DNA of 34,350 nucleotides, from assembly GCA_020740775.1 (NCBI GenBank), contig JAHEWK010000056.1, positions 1 to 34,350 of the forward strand, given 5' to 3'. The first letter of the stretch is position 1, and every line of letters begins with the position of its first letter. The notes beneath the pieces were generated by a model. The model saw only the letters and a list, made by a program, of their open reading frames with translations. It did not search any database and was not told where the DNA came from. Positions 1-12,188 of the stretch are shown one piece after another. The position numbers were made by a program, and so were the translations under genes. Source of the DNA: Ilyonectria destructans (taxonomy: Eukaryota; Ascomycota; Sordariomycetes; Hypocreales; Nectriaceae).

Positions 1-2471
1 GCAGGAATGACTGCAACTATGGCAGCAAGTAGAATAGTGGTGGAATGCATTGGAGAGGATTGTGCTAAAATAGTAGCAAGCCTTGGGTTATTGATTGATG
101 TGAGTCGGCTGGTATTACGGGTCCAATTCTATAGACAAATAGGTCCCTTTATATTGGACCCTGCATCTCTAAGTTGAAATATTTTGACCCCGAGGCCTTG
201 TTCCCTTCCAAAATCTGGGGTAGCTAGTAGTGACCACCCTGAATCATAGCGCAGGTAGGGTGTTTTCATCTTGGAGTTATTCCGGGCATGAAACAGATCT
301 AATTTCTAAAAATACGAACGGCCTTCCGTATACCAGATACCAGCAGCTATCACTTATCGGTGAGCCTTGAGACAGCCGCCACGCCATTCCGTCCCTCCTA
401 GTCCTGTAGAGTTTGAGGTATGTATCATGGTCTCCAAGTTGCAACGAGTCTGAGCGCTCGAGCTTTTTTTAACCTTACTGGTACTAGCTTTCGCTTCGTT
501 AACTGATCACCCCACGGCCTAGTCTTCGCTTCGTTAACTGATCACCCCACGGCCTAGTCACAAAGGGTAAATAGGGGTCCTGCCTCAAATCGTCATTGTC
601 TCAATGGCGTTTGATACACGTCAAGCCCTTACAAGCCGGTAAGCCATGGGCTGATTCCCACCACGCGCTACCAAGAAACACAACAGGGCTAGCGCTGGTA
701 CCCTTGCCTTTTCGGCTTGAGAGGAGGCTCGGTTGACTGTCATTGTGAGCTACGAGGAGTGGCCGCTTTCCGATGCGCTGTTATCATGACCGGATTACGA
801 GCGCCGACAAAAGAAAGAGGATCCGGAAGATTCAACAAGAAGCATTCCCATCCGGAGATCGTTGATGCAAAGCTCGGCATTATCATATAATATGTACTAC
901 CTTCAGTTCTTCCTCGTTAGCGAGTTGCCACCTCCAGTTGCAAGCTCTATCTTGTTTGGGGGCGCCACCAACACGAAACCCTTTATATGGCTTCATCCTC
1001 GAGGTGTATCTACACATGCTAAATCGATTACTACACCAAGTGATGTGTTTTGGAGACTCTATTTTAGTGCGCGCTCAATACATTCCGTTTCAGGATTCAT
1101 CAATCGTTCCTTGTTAAATGATGTGATGCAAGAAGTGGAGTCACGTTCGATTACTTCCTAATTTTTTAAGTGGCGGCAGGATAAGCCTACTGTGCACAAA
1201 ATAATCATCAGCTCGGCACATTTCGTTCTCCTGCGTAGAGTGCACCAGGCTGACCGTCTTTTCGAAAATGACAGCAGCTAGATGGATTCCTAATTACAGA
1301 GTATATAACTTAGGTAATGACTTCTATTTACGCCGGTGGGACTACCTGCTATCTCTACAAGGTTGCTGACGGAACATGCCCTGTGGGCAGTCCTTGCGCT
1401 GCCTCCCTTAGATATGTACCGGGCTCTGCTGCAGCTCTTGCAACATATATGAACAGTGGTCGTGTTACTTTCAGTACATATACTTCATAGGACAGTATAA
1501 TATGGTAGACTGGGAAGCCTTTAAATTCTGTAGCTAAGCCCGATGATAGTTGGCACTAGGTATATAATAACCACAATCTTTACTATGAGCAAGAAAATTA
1601 TAAATCGTGAAGCCTAAGTTCTTTTGGTAATTCTAGGCTCTTAAGCTTAATGCTTGTACAGGTAGTCATCATATTGCCTTTTTCTTTTATTTTGCCCATA
1701 AATGTTGGTGTCGTAGTTGACAATTCCCATTCAAATGCAGATTGCACGGAGGAAGACTTCACTGACATCACATTGAGGAGAGAGAGGCAACGAGGACAAG
1801 GACGACACCGATGATCTTTGGGACTTGTAGACTGGCTACGGAATGCACCTGGCCGGGATAATATATAACGAGAGCTACAGCAGCGACGCTTCGCACATCG
1901 CTCGTTTGTATTATTTCGTAACGCTACCAATAGGTTTAGCAGGGTCCTGGCGCGCCCGTACATGGAAGAAATTGCAGATAGATTGAACAACTTTCCACGC
2001 CGACCCTCAACACTTGTACGATGAAGGTCTCTCGCCCACATAATCTCTTGAAATCCCTGGTTAGTTGCCTCAGAATTCACCATTTACCGTAACGGATCCA
2101 TCACCCGTCATACCCGTACATATGCAGAATGCAATTAGCCACCTCGACATTTCATGCAGCGCCTGGATTCCCAGACCCATTGAGATTCTACAGTACTTCA
2201 GCTGACTGCAGTACGGACCTGCGCAGGTATTGCTGCCTAATGTGCGTAGCCTATCATAAGATGTCTATGGGTCTTTCACACTTTACAGTAGTTACACAGA
2301 ACTCGACCCGGACGAAGTCGTTGTGGCTGTGCAAGCTTGGCATTCAGCGAGACCGGTCATGACGTGGTGTCAGCATTGAGGCTTACGCAAGCTGATTGCC
2401 TCAGACTCGACTCCCAGGTTTCATTACTTCTTCACTCATTCCTTGCGAGTTTCCGGTATCGACAAGCCGTC
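1..2471. other. Gene-poor region, no supported gene
   Basis: No convincing gene is seen here. Open frames at 862-1161 (+) and 1598-2083 (-) lack a recognisable domain, signal peptide or codon pattern. The only clear structure is the tandem duplication at 490-559, listed separately. The last few hundred bases would contain the promoter and 5' leader of the HET-like gene that starts at 2472. Confidence 0.5.
490..559. repeat. 35-bp perfect tandem duplication (2 copies)
   Basis: Two adjacent identical 35-bp units occupy 490-524 and 525-559. Each begins TTCGCTTCGTTAACTGATCA. There is no associated reading frame. It is a simple local duplication, and any regulatory role would be speculation. Confidence 0.95.
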
Positions 2472-5400
2472 ATGGATAATCGCCTACCTGGATCAGCCGG
2501 GCAAGGCGTCGTCCCCAACACACCCACAGCTTTGACACCTATGCAACCCGAGCTTCAACAACATAGACGACCGATTGATGGAAAACTCGTCCCCGTCGTG
2601 ACCCAAGGCTTTGAAGATCCACATCTTCGACAAAAAACCGAGAGATGGCTTCGCTATGGCAAGCCGCTGTCAACACTGCCCTCTTTCATTTACGTCGTCT
2701 ACTGGGTTTGGTCTCCTACACTGAAAGAGGGTGGAAGAGATCGAGTGTTCACTGCCACGTCCATTTCTGCGACCTTGCTGAGGTTACTCATTTCCTGGCC
2801 TCTTATGGCTGTTCTGGTATGATGGAATTGGCTATGGTTAAGACTTCGCTAATTTGAGGTCCAAGATGTGCAACGCGGAAGTTTTTTTCAACACTACACC
2901 TATCCCAAAAGGCGAAACCGAGTTCGACCGACGATATGAGCCTGTTCGATGTGATAAAGACTTAATTTCAACGACAAACGGTTCCAACGAAACGGGGAGC
3001 TCTACCCCGAGGACCCAGACGCCGGGTGTTCAGTTTAACATGATCCCGCTTAGTGTACAATCACCGATTGCGTCCCCCAGCCCCGTCACACCGGCGCCTC
3101 GAACCGAAGAGAACATGATCGGAGCTATAAACTCCTGTAAGCCGACGTTTTCTCCATCCAGATACCTCTGCTTCGTCAAAGACTTCGATCAATACCTCCA
3201 CGAAACGATGAAAGCGTCCGAGTACATCGATCGTCATGGAGATAATGTTGACCTTGAATTCGTCTTTGTCTCATACACGCGCATGCATTTCATAGTTGCA
3301 TCAGACGAAGAAATCGACAGCTACGATTACCCTAGCGAGGAAATGAGAGAGGCGACTAGGCAGGTAGCCCACCAGGATCGCCAGACTCTCATTTGTTGGG
3401 GCATCGATGCCGCCAGACAGGCAAAAAAGAAAGCCTTCTGGCTTGATTTTGAATGCATCAGGGACTCCACCGGTGTGGTAGGATCCTCAAATGACAACGA
3501 CGGCGTGTATACGATCTGCGACATTGTCCGAGCTGCTCATTCTATGATTATTGCTATCGGGCCACTTGAGTCAGAGAAGACGAGCGCGATTTTAAAAGGA
3601 GAGCAAGCACCTGAATACCGTCCTGAAAACGTAACGCCATGGTTACGACAATGGGGCTCTCGTCTGTGGACGCTTCCCGAGCTACTTCTCTGTCCTCGAG
3701 AGTATAGAGTCAAGCTCTATGTGCTTGGCGACTCCTCTGAGCCCATCGCGATGGCTAAGCGGAATTTCGCGGAACGAGCCTGGGATGATGCGGAAGCTGT
3801 TACAGAGCTTGTCAATCATTTTGAGGGCTGCGCAATCCTCCAAGACTTGCAGCTTATGGAAGCAGCTCTTGCGTGCTTCTCGACACGCAACACCGATAAG
3901 TTCAGTCAAGGCGATATAGCCTATGCGATGATGGGTCTTGTTTCTCATCGGCGCAGGCCGCGAGTTGACAAGGCGGACTCAGGATTTGAAGCTTTTGCCA
4001 AACTCGCCCTCTCCAATGGAACCGGCTTGTTTCTCGTACAGCTGATATCTCTTCTCCCAACAGCCCCGAATTCTCCATGGTATGATACTAGAGACCACTG
4101 GGGAGCCAAGATCAGCGAGATTTATCCGATCGGTCGAGTAGCCGCTATCGAAAAGCCCGATACTATCGTCATCGACGGAGCTCACGGAGCCAGTATTCAG
4201 TGGGATGCACTCAACAGTGCTTTGTTTTCATTTGTGAAAACTGGACCTCATTCTTTCATGGCCTGGTTGACAATGTGGTATCTTACGTCTGTGACTAACT
4301 TGGCCTCAATCTTCGCCATATCTCTTTTCGAGGGGCCATCGAGTATGGACTGGCAAAGTATCGTGAATTTTATCTCGGTCATGCTCACCTTGGTCTTAAC
4401 CTTTAGTTTACCAGTTCCATTGTACTTTTTCCGCTTCCGCAAACCGTCTCAGAACCCCTTTACGGCACGTTTGATTGGTGTCGAGGGTCATGTCGATCCC
4501 GCAAAGATTGAGAAGCATTTTGTCGGGTTCAATCATGGCGACTTTACACTCGTGTCAGCTAATGACAGCCCTATCATGAAAGATGAATACCCTTTTTCTC
4601 TGGTTGATACATCTATGATGACTGTCACTTGGTTCAATGCAAAGTCGCCACCAGTTGCCATGCTCATCGTTGGGGGAGAGGGTAGCATGCAGCGAGCCCT
4701 TCTTTGTTCATACGACTGGAGGAAGAGAACGTATTCTCGAGAGGCCATGCTTCGAATTGGGCGTGAGATCATCAAGCACATGCATCCCGTCGACGGAGTG
4801 CGATTTTCTCTCAACACTTCACTCAAGGATGGCAAAGATATAAACATCCCCGTCAGTCCAGCTTCGATCGCAAGCTCTGTCGATGTTGAGACAGGAGGAT
4901 TGGCATGTATAGACAAGACAACATTCGCTCAAGCTTGTGAAGGACGGCCACGGGTTCAGAGCGTTTTATTTCTCTGTCTCGCTTTGGTAAGTCTTAGATT
5001 GATTGCTATTAGCGGTTCCTGCTAATATGACCAAAAGCTCGCTGCAAGAGTAGACATATTGAGCTTTCACTCAGGCAAGGAAAGTTGGAAGCAATACGAA
5101 CGGGATTGGAAGTACGACGGATTACATTGGGTATACGACTTTTCTTTCTTGATCGTGCAGTTTCCAGCGTATTACATGTTGCGTTATATTCCAGTTCAAC
5201 GCATATTCCCCATCGTCGCCACCCTCAAAGGTAATTACCCCAAAGCGACTGTCCTTCAACACAATTGCTGAAGTACTCTGCCAGGATTCGAGCTCGCATT
5301 TACGCACATCCACTCTTTCAGCGACTCATCTCAGTTGGCCACTCCCCTGTTTTGCCTCCGCGGCATTTTGGACAGTATGATCATTGCCATCGTGGTCATT

Positions 5401-6377
5401 TACACTTGGTCTTGGTATTCTTCCCAAACTCTGCCCCTGTGCTTTCTTCTCCTGTCCGTGATTGGTATACTGTTCCGCTACCTTCAACTGCACTTCGAGG
5501 ACGAGGGCGATGACGACGATGTCACTCATTTCATGCCCGTATTTTCTTGTGCGCTTTGCTTCATCCTAGCCGTTTTCGGGTCATTCACCGCTGGTCCACG
5601 GAATGTTTCTGGGCCCCCCGCACACCAGAAGCTCGCCTCTATCCAACAAGCGGCTATAAATCAATTCTTCACTATCACCGGTACAATGTGGCAACGCCGA
5701 CGGGTAAGAATGGCAAGGTATCATCGTATTTGGCTCAGGGCTGACTCCTACTATCCAGAATTTATTCGTCAGGTATACCAGTCGTCTCGTTCTCTTCTCC
5801 ATATCAACCCTTTTGGCATTGGATATGCAAAACTTTTACGTCTCTGGGAGCAGTGTTGAAATTTACGGTCTTCTATTATTCCTCATCGCTGCTATTATTC
5901 TCCACAGGTTTCTAACACGCTTAGGTGAGTGAAACTTTATCTGATTGTCTTTCAAGGATATCGGAGTGATCTGAGTCAACTGACATGAACAGTTGAGGTC
6001 ATGATTCTGGCCTCTATAGGGTCAGCTTTCTTTACTATCCTACCGTCTGGGAACTCATCCGTCCAGTTGGGAAAATATCTCGGCCTTATCCTTATATCTT
6101 GTGAGTTCATACCGGTCGAAGTAAAGTCCTGCATCTGTAAACTGAACATCAATAAGTGATTTGGACAGTAGCCGCCCGTTCCGCGTCACCGTGGCCTGAC
6201 GCGCTGAAGACACTTTTATCATCTCTTGCAGGCTTATCTCTCGGTAACCTACTATTCCACCTCTGTTATATGGAGGGGATTGTTCGGATTGTTTTTTCTT
6301 TGACGAACGTCGCACTCTTGCTGTTGCTTTGGGGTTTGGACCATACAGATCGCATGGAGGTATTTGCGCATCGATGA
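2472..6377 (+). CDS. HET-like multi-spanning membrane protein, 1186 aa, 7 exons
   Basis: Exons 2472-2816, 2866-4986, 5038-5230, 5285-5703, 5759-5924, 5993-6100 and 6169-6377 join in phase to 1187 codons including TGA. Introns are 49-68 nt with GT/AG ends and CTAAT-like branch sites. The start ATG sits in a good context (CGTCATGG). Residues about 1-115 hold a hydrophobic segment. Residues about 245-395 resemble a diverged HET (heterokaryon incompatibility) region: AARQAKKKAFWLDFECIRD, then ICDIVRAAHSMIIAIGP, then a WLRQWGSRLWTLPELLL block and YAMMGL. Two membrane spans lie near residues 580-602 and 613-636, and the last four exons add roughly eight more. HET domains normally trigger non-self cell death and are soluble, so a membrane-bound version is unusual. 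Molecular function is unknown. I believe related hypothetical proteins occur in other ascomycetes. The gene model is firm; the HET assignment is moderate. Confidence 0.85.
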
Positions 6378-8472
6378 CCTGGTTATGCTACGGTCTGATC
6401 CAGGGTTTGTCGTTGGAGACTAGCACATGGGGGCTGCATCGAGAATGCGGAATAGCTCATGGCGGGGAAGAGGGGACCGAGCTATCCCTACGTTTTTGGT
6501 CACATATGCTGGGATGAAGCTCACAGTCGTCAGATCATGTGGTTTTACGGATGCGAGTCAGTGGCAGTCGGGAGTGTCGTTAATAGGACAGGGACGTCCT
6601 TAGTGGAGTACTATCTCTGCGCTAGGATGACTTTTCGTATATTGTCCGAATAGTTTAAGCGCGGTTGGGAGCTAGCTCACCTCCCTCTCCTTTCCACATT
6701 CCCCGCAGCTCAAGAGTTTTACTAGAATTCCTTTCCAAGGCCTCGCTGCCGGGAATGTGATCACGCGCCGTATCCTCGGCTGATGTGCTGATATGACTAT
6801 TCTCATCCCCTGCTTTACTAAGAGAGTCGATCCAGGTACCGTACTCCAAGCGGTCGGATGACGGGTATAGTATGCTGGAAATTGTTGGGAAGTTGCTTGA
6901 CTATGATGTTGTGATGCGATCGATTATTCAAGCTCATGATAGTAGTGTAAAGTGATTGTGCTATAAGATGTTGCTCCGTGGACGCGATAGTGCAATGTCA
7001 TGCAGGTCTTTGCTTTGGTGGACTGACGATCATTTTGTGACGCAAGGTGGGACTGGAGTCATTATTCCCCTTCGGCCAAAGTCGATCAGCCGAGTGGGAG
7101 TCGCTATCAACATAGGATTGACTCAGCGGCATTCGGGGTGATTTATGGTGCAGTCCTGGCCAATCCGACAAAGTTCCATGGGAGGTACTGTAGTGGAGGT
7201 GCTTTATGACTCGTCCGGTTCAGCTTCTGAAATTGTAAAGGATACTCTGTTGACTGCGAATAACATTGACCTGGCTGGTGGCACTTCATATCGTGAAAGT
7301 CCGATGAAATATATATGACGACGGTCCACGTCACAAAATATGCCCTCAGAACCGGCAACGTCAACATCTCTCTGAAGCGCACAACGAATATATTCACTAC
7401 TGCAGGCAACACAGCAGTTATGAATAGAATATGTTAAGTAATACACCCACCTTGAAGTTATATTGCATAGGATGAGTAGTACATCACTTATATATAGTGG
7501 TGTCAGGTAATATGAACACTGCCTCCGTACTATATCTTAAATTACCTGTACAATCTCTTACACTTCCCAGATAACCTAGTCAAGTCGGGGACTATGATAC
7601 CTAGAATCATAACAGCCGATGACGTGATGAAGAGCATAGAAAGTAGACTCCTTGGTAGAGATAACCGATATAACGAGCCTGGCCTTCTGCTACAAGATAA
7701 TCGAGACCCCGTCAGCAACGAGGCGCGGCGGGTAGCATCTTCGCTCATCGCCATCCTCAAGATGATCTGGGAAGATATACTGCAGACCGGAATACGCAAC
7801 CTCCAATGGCTTTCAGCCTACGTAGCGACTTCGATACGGATGGAAACCCTCCGCCGCCAGCCTGCGTCTCCAGGCTTGTCGTGATCGGAGGAAGTGGACA
7901 GAGTCGAAGGAACGAGATGTGGAAGATGCAGAAAATCAGGGAATAATGCGCGTACTTGTGAAAATGATATAAATGCGCCTGTGAAAGAGTATAGCAATTG
8001 GTTTTAGGCGTCGTGGTTGTTTGTCAGGTGCCGGGACGCGATAGCGACCTATGGAGAGCAAACGCCGGCTTCGGTATAGCCTGTAACCAGCATACCAAGG
8101 TAGCCAAGGAATAGCTGCGGCCACGCCGGCAGCGAACTGCCTTTAGACTGCTGGGTTAAACCCTTTGCAAACATAAATAGTGGCGACCTCCGCAGGTACG
8201 AGGAAGGGCCAGAGATCAATACAGTCAGTACCCTTCTACTATTATCTAGCTGCTACCTTCCAGCGCATCTGCCCTCTTCACCCTATTGTGTATTCAGTCT
8301 CTAACATTGTTTTATTTTAACATCTATTGGTGAACGTATAGCCAGTCTATCTGGCCAGCTCGCTAAGATTTACCGTAGCTTGCAGCTACAGCTTGGATAG
8401 GAAGAGGCATCCCTAAAGTTAACACGCCAATTGCTCTGTCTATAATTAGTCTATAATGAAAACATGCAAGAT
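6378..8472. other. Gene-poor region after the HET-like gene
   Basis: About 2.1 kb without a supported gene. Several short open frames on both strands overlap each other and show no domain. The best single frame, 7594-7884 (+), is listed separately at low confidence. The right end would carry the 3' flank of the minus-strand gene ending at 8473. Confidence 0.45.
7594..7884 (+). CDS. Weak hypothetical ORF, 96 aa
   Basis: An ATG-to-TGA frame of 96 codons starting MIPRIITADDVMKSIESRLL. It has balanced composition and a helical middle part (ARRVASSLIAILKMIWEDIL), which makes it slightly more protein-like than its neighbours. No domain, signal peptide or clear intron is recognised, and an 85-codon frame overlaps it on the other strand. 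It may be a relic exon or chance. Confidence 0.2.
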   Translation: MIPRIITADDVMKSIESRLLGRDNRYNEPGLLLQDNRDPVSNEARRVASSLIAILKMIWEDILQTGIRNLQWLSAYVATSIRMETLRRQPASPGLS

Positions 8473-9107
8473 TTACCCCATCTTAGAAACTCCATCTCCT
8501 GCCAATACCCTGCGTCTCCGTTTCCGCCACACAATAATAAATGCCATAACAACAATTGATACCGCCGCTACATGTGAAATTAGGCACAACTCCACGGAGC
8601 AATGAAAATACCGGTGGGTGACTTACCAAGACCTCCAAGTCCAGCTAGCAGAGCAACCCCTGTGTTGGACGTGAACGTGATCCCTTGGACTGGTTGAGGC
8701 ACTGAAGTCTGCCCCTCCGACTCGTTGGTGTTGTCCGGTTGTGCTGTGACTTGCTGAGGCCCATTCACCGTAACAGTCTGGGGATTTGGAACGACAGTGA
8801 TAAAGACCGTAGCCGTAGGCGATTCAACTTTTGTAGTTATCAAACGGGTCGCCGTTTCCACTATTGTCTTCGCAGGCGTTCCCGGTGGACTCTGTATCGG
8901 AGTGGCTGGTGGACTCTGTGTTGGAGTGGTGGGTTGACTCCGTACCGGAGTGGACGGTGAACTCTGCGTCGGAGTGGGGGTTGATATTATCGGTGTTGAT
9001 GTTGCAGGGCGCGCGGTAGGCGTATCTTGTCCTCTCTCGACGTTGCCAATGCTAAGATCAAGCATGCGTGGAGGCTCTTTCCGCCTCGTTGTCGAAAGAC
9101 CTCCCAT
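8473..9107 (-). CDS. Ser/Thr/Pro-rich single-pass membrane protein, 191 aa, 2 exons
   Basis: Exon 1 (9107-8627) and exon 2 (8567-8473) join across a 59-nt GTAAGT...TAG intron, phase 1, giving 191 aa. Residues about 30-90 are rich in Thr, Pro and Ser and hold 8-residue repeats of the type TPxQSPPx, encoded by four 24-bp DNA repeats. A TVFITVVPNPQTVTV stretch follows. The membrane span GVALLAGLGGL-AAVSIVVMAFIIVW is created only by splicing and is followed by the basic stop-transfer RKRRRR. This architecture resembles fungal wall-stress sensors and mucin-like surface proteins. No signal peptide or Cys-rich head is found at the N terminus, and the upstream DNA yields none by eye, so the gene may be 5'-truncated or may have a missed first exon. 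Confidence 0.7.
8884..8979. repeat. 24-bp tandem repeat, 4 copies, coding
   Basis: Four degenerate 24-bp units run at 8884-8907, 8908-8931, 8932-8955 and 8956-8979, with the core GGTGGACTCTGT.TCGGAGT. They keep the reading frame of the minus-strand protein and encode eight-residue Ser/Thr/Pro repeats in its presumed extracellular stalk. Such repeats often vary in number between strains. Confidence 0.85.
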
Positions 9108-9689
9108 TGCAATCGTTAATTGATCTGTGTCCGATCAAGCTAATGTTCTTTTCGGAGCAAAGAAAAATACGTGAATCTCCCATAGACGAGATTCCCCATC
9201 TAAGTCCCCTAAGCGCTGAATGATACGGTTTTGTCTCGGCGACCGATAAAGCCGGAGGGCAGGGGTTGTTTCATAGTATCGCCTCAAACGGCTGGTGTGC
9301 CCGCCCAAGGCCAAACACTAAAAATAACCATATGGATCATCACCACCCGTTTCGGCCACTAGGCCTGTGCATGTTTATTATGTCTTGGCAGAAGCCGAGT
9401 TCCGGCTTTACGTGAATCTTGCCACAGGTCTGATTGCGCGGCAGCAACCGTGAAAGATATCCGCCCAACATCATCACTTGGTTGGGTATGCCCGACTCGA
9501 ACATGACTCCGCCTCAAGACGCTGCCTGTTTCATGGCCTCGGATCGCCATTTGGCCTGCACCGGCTCGGTTTGGCCGAATAATTCCGAAGATGGAGATGT
9601 GGAAGAAGAATCATCGCTCATATCCAAGGTCTACACCTGCGCCGAAATTTGCTTGACGAGCATCCCAATTCATCCCGTCAACTTCCAAC
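9108..9689. promoter_or_regulatory. Divergent intergenic region with two STRE-like sites
   Basis: This spacer separates the minus-strand surface protein from the plus-strand MFS gene, so it probably carries both promoters. CCCCT at 9206-9210 and AGGGG at 9261-9265 match the stress-response element core bound by Msn2/4-type factors in yeast. Two 5-mers are expected by chance at this length, so the sites are only suggestive. A 127-codon open frame starting at 9434 has no domain and overlaps the MFS start. Confidence 0.3.
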
Positions 9690-11762
9690 ATGACGCCTAC
9701 CACTTCATCTCCTCGAATATTGCAAGAGATACGACGCAGTATCTATGCTACAGCAGCAGGCGGCATCCAGGTCTTCTCTCAAGATCCAGACTTTGCCCCC
9801 GACAGGTACCGCGATGATGAGCAGCAATCTCCCACACGCTTGTCCCAGCGCGATCGGTTTCGCCTCAGCTCACGTCGTTCGCGTGGCACGACTCCAGCCT
9901 CATCTATTTTCGAGGATGGCGTTTGGACTGGCGATAGGTTAGAGTCCGAAAATCCCTTCGACGATTCTCGTTCTACAGAACCGCGGCAGGATACCCAGAA
10001 TCCATTCGATGATTCAAACACTGCGGAAGCAGTGGCCGAACCAGAGCCACCGTACCATATCTTCTCGCAGAAGCAAAAGTGGTTCGTCATCGCTATTATT
10101 GGCGTCGCTGGACTATTTTCTGGACTGTCGTCCAACATCTTCTTCCCATCCTTGGATGCCATTGCACGGGTAAATACACCCTTATTTCATGAATTGGCAT
10201 ATCCTCCTAACTCTATTCTAGGATCTAAATGTCAGCTTGGATATGGTCTCCTTGACCATCACATCCTACTTAATCATTCAAGGCATCTCTCCCCTGTTCT
10301 GGGGCTCAATTTCCGATGCGTTGGGCCGCCGTCCTATATACATCGCGTCCTTTTCCGTCTATATTGTCGCCAACATCGCCCTCAGTTTCTCCCCGAACTT
10401 TGCGGTCCTCCTTATCTTCCGGGGACTTCAGGCAGCAGGCAGCGCCTCTACAGTGAGCATCGGTGAGTAGAACCCATTTAAACATTACCACTCTTTAATG
10501 CACAGGACAACTAACTACGACAGGTAACGGAGTCATTCAAGACATTACTCCACCAGCAGAGAGAGGAGCCTTCATCAGCTTCTACAGTTCCAGTACGTGA
10601 ATCCCGCATCAGAGCCCTGTTTACCCTTCATCCTAACGAAGAAGCAGTCCGCAACTTTAGTATCGCAATTGGCCCCGTCCTCGGTGGTATTTTAAGCAAC
10701 TTTTTCGGCTTCCGCTCCATCTTCATCTTCCTCCTCATTCTTTCATCGATTACCATACTCGTAATCATCTTTTTTCTCCCTGAAACGATGCGAACCATCG
10801 CGGGAAACGGAACACTACGTCTCCAAGGAGTCTACAAACCCTTGATTCAGAGATTCAGAAAGGAACCCGAATATATGCAGGAGCCGGAAGAGAGGAGCCG
10901 GAAGAAAATAACCCTCGGCACATTTACCGAGCCACTGAAACTGCTCATTCAGAAGGACATACTCATCAACCTGATCTTTGGTGGAGTTGTCTATGCCATC
11001 TGGAGCATGGTAACATCCAGCACGACTGGATTATTCAAAGAAAAGTTCAACCTCAGCGAGCTTCAAGTCGGCCTAGCATTTTTACCCAATGGTAAGTCAA
11101 CAAACCACCATCCTTCCAAATCGTCACCAGCTCTGTGATTCCATTCGTCTAATACCAATACAGGCTTCGGCACAATCGTAGGCTCCTCCCTCGCCGGCAA
11201 GTTCTTGACAAAAGACTACCTTGCCACCGAAGCGGCCTACAAAACAACCCATAACATCACCTCCCCCCTCTCTTCAAAGTCCCTACCTGTCGATTTCCCT
11301 ATTGAACACGCTCGCCTCCGTCGCCTGCCTCTCTTCACGTCAGTGTTCATTCTCTCGACATCAACCTACGGCCTCTCCCTCAGCACGCCCCTCACCAGCC
11401 TCCCAGGCTGGATTGCCGTCCCCCTTACCCTGCAATTCTTCATTGCAGCAACGAGCAACGGCATCTTCTCCCTCAACCAGACTCTAGTCTCTGATCTCTG
11501 TCCCGGCAAAGGCGCCAGCGCTTCGGCAATGAATAATCTTGTACGATGCAGTCTCGGCGCCGTAGGTGTAGCGTTTATAGAGCCAATGCTTGCGGCGGTT
11601 GGTCCCGGAGCGGCCTTTTTGGGCTTGGGCATGATGATTGTTGCGGTTGGACCGTTGGCAGTTGTCCATTGGTTCTGGGGCGCTCAGTGGAGGGTGGAGA
11701 GAACGAAGACGAAAATAGAGAACGAGAAGGAGAAAAGCGAGTCCGGTGCATTGAAGGTATAG
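9690..11762 (+). CDS. MFS drug:H+ antiporter (DHA1 type), 610 aa, 5 exons
   Basis: Exons 9690-10169, 10222-10462, 10524-10592, 10648-11091 and 11164-11762 join in phase to 610 codons plus TAG. Introns are 52-72 nt. The ~130-residue cytosolic N terminus is hydrophilic and holds two NPFDD motifs (residues 88-92 and 104-108). TM1 begins at about 131 (KWFVIAIIGVAGLFSGL). MFS motif A is GSISDALGRR at 188-197, RGLQAAG resembles motif B, and IGPVLGG at 271-277 is the motif C signature of 12-TM DHA1 antiporters. A long central cytosolic loop precedes the second six-span half, and the C-terminal tail is charged. The Qdr/Aqr1-like subgroup is a likely relative. It probably sits in the plasma membrane and exports drugs, organic acids or metabolites; the substrate cannot be read. 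No biosynthetic cluster surrounds it. Confidence 0.9.
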
Positions 11763-12188
11763 ACATGTGTTTGTGATATAGAACGTGGTTATTAGAGTTT
11801 TAGAGGAAATATCTGCGCTTAGAGGCCTTTTACTTCGTATTGCATCATCAGGTTTTAAGGCCACGATGGCAGGGCGCTTTCGCGGCTGGATATACCTGAC
11901 TCCGCTGTTCATCGCCTATTTTCAGTTCCTCCAAAGTATTAACAAGGACTATAGACTGATGAACCAATCTACAGACCAACTGGTTCGTTGTCGCAAAAAC
12001 TCTACATTCATCTTGGAAGGCATCTAAGATGTGGCATACTAGTGAATGGCTACATCCTTTTGCATTGCGAGTACCCGGGCGAGCGCACGCTCAGGCCTTC
12101 ATGCTGAAAAATTTAGCTGATGTTGTTGCTTGGCAATCCCTGTTGTTTGGCATGTTTGGAGTACCCCGGTTGTTTCAACTCCGCTAGC
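11763..12188. other. 3' flank of the MFS gene; no gene seen
   Basis: The stretch follows the MFS stop codon and probably contains its 3' UTR and polyadenylation region. An open frame at 11785-12027 has no domain. Nothing else is recognised. Confidence 0.4.

Noticed and set aside
862..1161. 99-codon plus-strand open frame in the left gene-poor region
   Set aside because: No domain or protein-like pattern, and nothing upstream or downstream supports splicing into a larger gene.
1598..2083. 161-codon minus-strand open frame
   Set aside because: Arg/Cys/Ser-heavy composition, no domain, no signal peptide and no homologous feel; it looks like a chance frame.
9434..9817. 127-codon plus-strand frame overlapping the start of the MFS gene
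   Set aside because: It overlaps the well-supported MFS exon 1 in another frame and has no domain.
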